NCBI GenBank assembly: GCA_013334845.1
Contig: JAAXWV010000024.1
Coordinates: 1 to 9,947, forward strand
Source: Candidatus Roizmanbacteria bacterium
GTDB taxonomy: Bacteria > Patescibacteriota > Microgenomatia > UBA1406 > GWC2-37-13
DNA: 9,947 nucleotides
Direction of reading: 5' to 3'
Below, one piece after another: positions 6,672 through 9,947 of the stretch. The notes under the pieces were generated by a model. The model was given only the letters and a program-made list of their open reading frames with translations. It made no database searches and had not been told where the DNA came from. Numbering within the stretch: the stretch's first letter is position 1; each line of letters opens with the position of its first letter. The position numbers and the translations under genes were made by a program.

Positions 6672-7913
6672 TTAGTAGTTAATTTTCATAAGTATTTCTA
6701 ACGTCTGTTCATGATTCCGCTCCATGGCTTCGCGGGTAAAGAAACCCACCTCGGGAGTGATAAGGACATTGGGCAGATTGAGGAGCTTTTTGTACTCACT
6801 TTCGGGGAAGTGATCATAGACGTTGAACACGTCGCTGAAGTAATCGATAGCTAGTCCTTTCAAGGTATTTTTAAGCAGTAAATCGCGCATGAGATCGATT
6901 GAGAACCGGAGGGTATAGCTGGCGAGGATGAGATAACGAGCCTTCATCTGAGAGGTGAGAAGCCGGGAATCGAGTTCGATAGAAGATTCGTACGATTCCG
7001 GAAAAATAATAATATCCGCTTTCTGAAATATTGTCTCGAGAGTACAAAACTCATTTACCCCAAACTCGACTGGTTCCGCTGATATGCCGTCAGGGTTGGC
7101 TATGCAGAGATTGCACCCGAACATGCGTAGTAGCGGCGCGATATCTCGGCCTTCCCGTTTAATCCCCACAATCCCCACCGTATTTCCCCGAAGCTCATGA
7201 GCTTCAAATCCCTGATAGTCAAATTTCCCCGTTTTGAGCTCTTCTGCAGGCTTGTAAATAGGGCGAAGGAGCGAGAAGAGGGCAGTGAAGATGAACTCGG
7301 AACGCGCTGATTTTTTGTAATTTTTTGCGGGGTCGAGTTGAATCACGGTGATGCCTAGTTCCCGGCAGGCGGCAAGGTCAATGGTGTCGAGGGTCAGGGT
7401 GGCGGAGACAATGTATTTGAGCTGAGGGCATTGTTTGAGAATTGTTCGGGTGATGATGAGTGAAAACGCATTCACAATAATCTCAGCATCATGACAGCGT
7501 TCGAGGAATAGTTCGGCCGTCATGTGGGCTGAGGAATCGGGAAAGGTGACAACCTCATATTTATCTTTGAGAGTTTTAAGCATGGAGTCGGGGAGAGTGT
7601 ACCAGTCACTGAAGACGAGTTTTGGTTTAGCGGTATAAGTGCCTCTGGAGTGGGTGAGGAAAAGGGATTCAAGCTGGGTGGTCTGGGAGGTGATAAGCTT
7701 CTTGAGCTCGGAGACATCGGGGATGGAGTAAAGAATATTGCGGGCCGATTTTTTTTGCTCCTGAACGTACCCTTTTTCGACGAGGGTTTTGAGCTGATAA
7801 AAAAGGGAAGATTTATTGGCATTAAGGCGAGACGTAAGTTCAGGGAGGCTGAGTGCGCCATGTTGTTTAAGTGCCTCGATTATGGCAATTTCCGAATTGG
7901 TTAGTGAAAACAT
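6672..7913 (-). CDS. Winged-helix regulator fused to a degenerate D-2-hydroxyacid dehydrogenase domain
   Basis: I place the start at the ATG at 7913 (413 residues), because the 31 residues gained from an upstream ATG at 8006 come from repeat DNA and do not look like protein. Residues 1-65 form a TrmB/MarR-like winged helix: LPELTSRL then a recognition helix around KSSLFYQLKTLVEKGYV, with a wing at about 52-64. A short helical linker (66-88) follows. Residues 97-413 align with the two-domain D-2-hydroxyacid dehydrogenase fold. The nucleotide loop reads G250-IK-REG255 instead of GxGxxG, with Lys252 replacing the middle Gly. The catalytic Arg position is Leu335, the Glu position is Val362 (Asp361 next to it), and the His of the usual TPH motif is Glu388 (TPEVG). 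Catalysis is therefore unlikely. I infer a transcription regulator whose dehydrogenase fold senses a nucleotide or hydroxy/keto acid. A possible leaderless promoter is TTGTCA (7946-7941), 16 bases, TATTCC (7924-7919). fic lies 123 bases downstream on the same strand. Confidence 0.85.
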   Translation of the reverse strand: MFSLTNSEIAIIEALKQHGALSLPELTSRLNANKSSLFYQLKTLVEKGYVQEQKKSARNILYSIPDVSELKKLITSQTTQLESLFLTHSRGTYTAKPKLVFSDWYTLPDSMLKTLKDKYEVVTFPDSSAHMTAELFLERCHDAEIIVNAFSLIITRTILKQCPQLKYIVSATLTLDTIDLAACRELGITVIQLDPAKNYKKSARSEFIFTALFSLLRPIYKPAEELKTGKFDYQGFEAHELRGNTVGIVGIKREGRDIAPLLRMFGCNLCIANPDGISAEPVEFGVNEFCTLETIFQKADIIIFPESYESSIELDSRLLTSQMKARYLILASYTLRFSIDLMRDLLLKNTLKGLAIDYFSDVFNVYDHFPESEYKKLLNLPNVLITPEVGFFTREAMERNHEQTLEILMKINY

Positions 7914-7967
7914 GTGTGGGAATATGTAAATTTGGAAATATGACAATATGGAAATTAAACACGCATT

Positions 7968-8010
7968 GTCATTGCGAACGGGTGCTGTATGGTACTCGTG
8001 TGGCAATCTC
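7968..8010. repeat. Palindromic repeat unit A
   Basis: GTCATTGCGAACG at the left and CGTGTGGCAATCTC at the right form an imperfect hairpin. ATTGC (7971-7975) pairs with GCAAT (8003-8007). Inside, ACGGGTGC (7978-7985) pairs with GTACTCGT (7992-7999) if G-U pairs are allowed, around a 6-base loop. It begins with the same GTCAT as units B and C. Repeats of this GTCATTGCGA...GCAATCTC type are known as dispersed palindromic elements in several bacterial groups. That match is from memory, not from a search. Confidence 0.65.
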
Positions 8011-8020
8011 CTTGTCTCAT

Positions 8021-8046
8021 GTCATCCTGAACTTGTTTCAGGATCT
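8021..8046. repeat. Palindromic repeat unit B
   Basis: GTC is followed by ATCCTGAA (8024-8031), a 5-base loop CTTGT, and the exact complement TTCAGGAT (8037-8044), then CT. This is a perfect 8-bp stem. On the - strand it is read as the spurious peptide DPETSSG, a hallmark of this dispersed repeat in annotated genomes. Confidence 0.75.
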
Positions 8047-8054
8047 TTTTCAAC

Positions 8055-8066
8055 GGTGTGCACACC
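8055..8066. repeat. 12-bp perfect palindrome between units B and C
   Basis: GGTGTGCACACC is a perfect two-fold palindrome of 12 bases lying in the linker between repeat units B and C. It has the form of a dimeric protein-binding site, but it may simply be part of the repeat cluster. Confidence 0.45.
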
Positions 8067-8075
8067 TCCTTGTCC

Positions 8076-8103
8076 GTCATTCCCGACCTGCTCGGGAATC
8101 CAG
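8076..8103. repeat. Palindromic repeat unit C
   Basis: GTC is followed by ATTCCCGA (8079-8086), a 5-base loop CCTGC and the exact complement TCGGGAAT (8092-8099), ending CCAG. The architecture (GTC, 8-bp stem, 5-base loop, 8-bp stem) is identical to unit B although the stem sequence differs. Its - strand reading gives the familiar spurious peptide WIPEQVGND. Confidence 0.75.
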
Positions 8104-8154
8104 CGTATTAATATCCCTTTCTTCTTTTTCCGGCGGCCTGTCTTCGATTCATTC

Positions 8155-8208
8155 TCCACCAGTGCTCGCCCGCCTCGGAAAGCCGGCGAAGCTGCGCGCT
8201 GGTGGGAG
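8155..8208. repeat. Long GC-rich inverted repeat unit D
   Basis: CACCAG (8157-8162) and CTGGTG (8199-8204) form the outer arms, extended by CTCC at the left and GGAG at the right. An inner imperfect GC-rich stem is centred on CGGAAAGCCG (8176-8185). The roughly 54-base element is the most GC-rich part of the spacer, contrasts sharply with the A/T-rich bases after 8280, and looks like another dispersed palindromic unit. Confidence 0.55.
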
Positions 8209-8221
8209 CCCTTTCTCTCAG

Positions 8222-8264
8222 ACACCCGGAAAAAGGTGTTACCCTGTTGCACAACGGAATCCAG
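8222..8264. repeat. Distal end of repeat cluster (unit E)
   Basis: ACACC (8222-8226) and GGTGT (8235-8239) can pair around CGGAAAAA, followed by the palindrome GTTGCACAAC (8246-8255). The unit ends in GGAATCCAG (8256-8264), the same 9 bases that end unit C (8095-8103). The shared end suggests that the same element family or a recombined copy closes the cluster here. Confidence 0.4.
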
Positions 8265-8280
8265 AAGCATTAATTTCCGC

Positions 8281-8403
8281 TTATTAATCAGTATATATAC
8301 TCATATAAATATATTCAACACTATTGAACATAAACCTATACTATTTATCTTTATTCAACAATAATGTATAATATGTGGTGAGGTTATAATTATAGATTCT
8401 ATA
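8281..8403. promoter_or_regulatory. AT-rich control region of the 8411 dehydrogenase gene
   Basis: TATAAT occurs at 8367-8372 and 8385-8390, and TATACA at 8400-8405, five bases before the ATG at 8411. The 8385 box would start transcription near 8397. Exactly there lies the inverted repeat TATAGA-T-TCTATA (8391-8403), a plausible repressor site. Further upstream are the palindrome GTATATATAC (8291-8300) and TTCAA-CACTA-TTGAA (8314-8328), with ATTCAACA at 8313-8320 repeated at 8353-8360. No good -35 box or Shine-Dalgarno motif is seen. Chance symmetry is common in such A/T-rich DNA, so individual sites are tentative. Confidence 0.4.
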
Positions 8404-8410
8404 CATCAGT

Positions 8411-9373
8411 ATGCATAAAGTAATTTTTACCGCTAATACTTTTTCGGAGAAACAAATTGAAGTTCTCAGGCAGAAGGGAATTAATATAGTTAAGCAGCCA
8501 AGTAATCTTTCAGAAGGCAATTTGATAGAAGCACTGCAGGACGCAGAAGGTTACATTCTTGGAGGTGATGAAATTGCAACAAAGCACGTTATTGAAATGG
8601 CAAAACACCTGAAAATTATTTCCTTTCTAGGAGTGGGGTATGAACGATACATAGATGTTAGAGTAGCTAAAGAGCATGGTATTGTTGTAACCAATACTCC
8701 AGGAGCTAATTCTCAAGCAGTTGCAGAGTTTACGGTGAGCTTAATATTAGATGTAGTGAAGAAAATTACTTATTTAAACGAACTGTCAAAAAACGGAATT
8801 TGGGAAAAACCACATGTATGGAACTTGCATAACAGAACGGTTGGCATAATTGGGATGGGAAATATAGGGAGTAAAGTTGCTAAGATACTCCATGATGGTT
8901 TTGGTATGCGTGTGATTTATGTTAGCCGTTCGGTTAAGGGTCATGTTGAGGAGGCATTTGGAGCGAAGAAGGTCACCCTTGATGAATTGTTTGCCCAATC
9001 AGACGTTGTGTCGGTTCATGTAGCGCAAGCGGATGAGACGGTCAATATGATCAAAAAACAGCAGCTTACTTTAATGAAGCCTACGTCAATACTGGTAAAT
9101 ACGGCAAGAGCAGAAATAATTGATGGCCATGCTCTTTATGAAGCGCTGATAACAAACCAATTATCAGCAGCAGCCTTTGATGCCTATTACATAGAGCCTT
9201 TGCCTGAACGATCGCAAGATGAGTATAAACTAATGTCATTGCCAAATGATAAGTTTGTGCTCACTACTCACAATGCTTACAATTCTATAGATGCTATCGA
9301 AACAATGAATGAAATGATTATAAACGGGCTTATTGATATGTTTGAGGGGAGGAAGCCCATACATCAGATCTAA
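8411..9373 (+). CDS. D-isomer-specific 2-hydroxyacid dehydrogenase, NAD(P)-dependent
   Basis: This cytoplasmic enzyme family reduces 2-keto acids to D-2-hydroxyacids or runs the reverse; members include phosphoglycerate, glyoxylate and D-lactate dehydrogenases. The exact substrate cannot be read from the sequence. At 320 residues it is a normal catalytic core without an ACT domain. The substrate loop FLGVGYERYID (72-82) and NTPGANSQAVAEF (95-107) are present. The nucleotide loop GMGNIG is at 148-153, and the catalytic triad is complete: Arg233 in NTARAEIID, Glu262 in YYIEP, and His287 in LTTHNA. At the end of the second beta strand the usual Asp is replaced by VSRS (171-174, Arg173), which hints at NADPH preference. 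The gene is visibly A/T-rich compared with the synthetases. It is divergent from the pseudo-dehydrogenase regulator, 497 bases away, and ends with TAA just before a hairpin. No Shine-Dalgarno motif precedes the ATG. Confidence 0.93.
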   Translation: MHKVIFTANTFSEKQIEVLRQKGINIVKQPSNLSEGNLIEALQDAEGYILGGDEIATKHVIEMAKHLKIISFLGVGYERYIDVRVAKEHGIVVTNTPGANSQAVAEFTVSLILDVVKKITYLNELSKNGIWEKPHVWNLHNRTVGIIGMGNIGSKVAKILHDGFGMRVIYVSRSVKGHVEEAFGAKKVTLDELFAQSDVVSVHVAQADETVNMIKKQQLTLMKPTSILVNTARAEIIDGHALYEALITNQLSAAAFDAYYIEPLPERSQDEYKLMSLPNDKFVLTTHNAYNSIDAIETMNEMIINGLIDMFEGRKPIHQI

Positions 9374-9378
9374 CGTAG

Positions 9379-9400
9379 ACTTTTTCATTAAGGAAAAAGT
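9379..9400 (+). terminator. Hairpin after the dehydrogenase gene
   Basis: ACTTTTTC (9379-9386) and GAAAAAGT (9393-9400) form a perfect 8-bp stem with a 6-base loop, starting 5 bases after the stop codon. The stem is A/T-rich and is not followed by a T-run on the + strand. It is therefore a possible weak terminator or 3' end stabiliser, not a textbook intrinsic terminator. Confidence 0.45.
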
Positions 9401-9621
9401 AATTATCCTCGGAGTGATAGAGATGAGTATATATTTGATAGAGTAGTTTTAAGGCGAAAGGACTCTTAGGGGGTTGTTTGTACTAATTACTTATACAGTT
9501 GCCGGGTGAACCTGACATCTCTGAAATAGTTCCTGGTAAAAACCGAGTTCTTTCATCGCATGACTGTCTCCCAAAGCATCAAACCGCTTCATTTGAGCTC
9601 GTTTTAGACCTCACTTCCCGC
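9401..9621. other. Spacer without a convincing gene
   Basis: No gene is supported between the hairpin and the M16 stop codon. A + strand reading frame from 9499 is mostly the antisense shadow of the M16 gene. A 33-codon - strand frame (9592-9491) starts with ATG but has no recognisable promoter, ribosome site or family. No tRNA-like cloverleaf was seen. Confidence 0.5.
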
Positions 9622-9947
9622 TCAGGTGAGGGCGAAGTCTTTCTCACTGAACTCACCTTTTTCAAACGGGCTAATGATGGCAAAGTTCAACCGCTCCGGG
9701 ACAAAAAGCTCTCTGGCGACGTTGACGATCTCTTCCTCGGTAACTGCCTCGATATGTTTGAGGGTCTCTTCCGGACTGCTTATCTTGTTTTCCAACAGGA
9801 GCTTGGCACCGTAGAATGAGGCGACGCTATACGAATCTTCCAGAGAGAGGAGGGTGCGCCCCTTAATAAGCTCTTTAGCCATAATAATCTCCTCTTTAGT
9901 GAGGTCTTTGAGGGTCATTTTGTGATGTTCTTCAAGAGTCACTTTCA
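9622..9947 (-). CDS. M16-family peptidase, C-terminal fragment (runs off the window)
   Basis: The frame is open to the right edge, so only about the last 108 residues are present; the GTG at 9942 is not a real start. The visible part matches the C-terminal end of M16 (pitrilysin/processing-peptidase type) proteins. It has LTKEEIIMAKELIKG followed by LSLEDSYSVASFYGAKLLL, then the very typical SPEETLKHIEAVTEEEIVNVARELF and the closing strand LNFAIISPF. The zinc-binding HxxEH site would be in the N-terminal half, outside the window, so whether it is an active peptidase or a non-catalytic partner subunit cannot be told. The stop is TGA. Near it, CCTCAC/GTGAGG (9609-9614 and 9626-9631) can form a 6-bp stem overlapping the end of the gene. 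It is convergent with the dehydrogenase gene. Confidence 0.85.
   Translation of the reverse strand, partial: KVTLEEHHKMTLKDLTKEEIIMAKELIKGRTLLSLEDSYSVASFYGAKLLLENKISSPEETLKHIEAVTEEEIVNVARELFVPERLNFAIISPFEKGEFSEKDFALT

Noticed and set aside
7914..8006. Upstream ATG that would lengthen the regulator by 31 residues
   Set aside because: The extra residues come from repeat unit A and an A/T-rich spacer, do not resemble a domain or signal peptide, and the ATG at 7913 directly precedes a normal winged-helix start.
7968..8264. CRISPR array
   Set aside because: The palindromic units differ in sequence, spacing is irregular, and there are no regular spacers or cas genes.
7871..8364. Overlapping + strand frames of 138 codons and a - strand frame of 82 codons over the repeat region
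   Set aside because: They translate the palindromic repeats (WIPEQVGND, DPETSSG and similar), show no family signature, and overlap the regulator start and each other.
9481..9491. TACTAATTACT shared with 6644-6654
   Set aside because: An 11-base A/T-rich match is expected several times by chance in a window of this size.
9491..9592. 33-codon - strand frame after the M16 gene
   Set aside because: It has an ATG and a TAA but no visible promoter, ribosome site or recognisable family, and a frame of this length is expected by chance.
9622..9624. Alternative genetic code with TGA read as glycine (code 25)
   Set aside because: TGA is the only stop at the M16 gene, so I checked. Reading through adds only five codons after TGA, and no long gene in the window uses an internal TGA, which code 25 organisms do often.
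9499..9819. 106-codon + strand frame at the right end
   Set aside because: It is largely antisense to the M16 gene, whose - strand reading matches family motifs.

Overview
The window looks like a bacterial chromosome segment, most plausibly from a Patescibacteria/CPR-type organism. That placement is an inference. It rests on the absence of recognisable Shine-Dalgarno motifs before the starts, on TATAAT-type -10 boxes sitting almost directly on start codons (leaderless-type transcription), and on a chain of short palindromic repeats of a kind scattered through many such genomes. Nothing here fixes a lineage. The ordinary genetic code fits all genes.

Layout. Positions 1-154 hold a short duplicated motif and the tyrS promoter. 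Positions 155-5183 carry three complete class I aminoacyl-tRNA synthetase genes in a row on the + strand: tyrS, trpS and leuS. Each has its own start-proximal -10 element instead of one shared leader, and no T-box leader is present. leuS runs convergently into a 449-residue class II Fic protein on the - strand (5199-6548), which has an N-terminal inhibitory motif, a canonical Fic motif and a C-terminal winged helix. Upstream of fic lies a perfect 11-bp inverted repeat, then a second - strand gene (6672-7913).

That second gene is the most unusual one. It encodes an N-terminal winged-helix DNA-binding domain fused to a D-2-hydroxyacid dehydrogenase fold that has lost the catalytic Arg, Glu and His and one glycine of the nucleotide-binding loop. 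It looks like a pseudoenzyme turned into a ligand-sensing transcription regulator. About 500 bases away, divergently transcribed, is a D-2-hydroxyacid dehydrogenase (8411-9373) of the same superfamily that keeps all catalytic residues. The gap between them contains a tandem set of palindromic repeats (7968-8264) and an AT-rich control region with a 13-bp inverted repeat at the predicted transcription start of the dehydrogenase.

The right end holds a hairpin after the dehydrogenase gene, a stretch without a convincing gene, and the C-terminal end of an M16-type zinc-peptidase family protein on the - strand that runs off the window.

The synthetase genes form a translation housekeeping block. 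The Fic gene and the active dehydrogenase are visibly more AT-rich than the synthetases, the pseudo-dehydrogenase and the M16 gene, which suggests a separate acquisition history. The main hypothesis for follow-up is that the winged-helix pseudo-dehydrogenase regulates its divergent dehydrogenase neighbour, itself, or fic.
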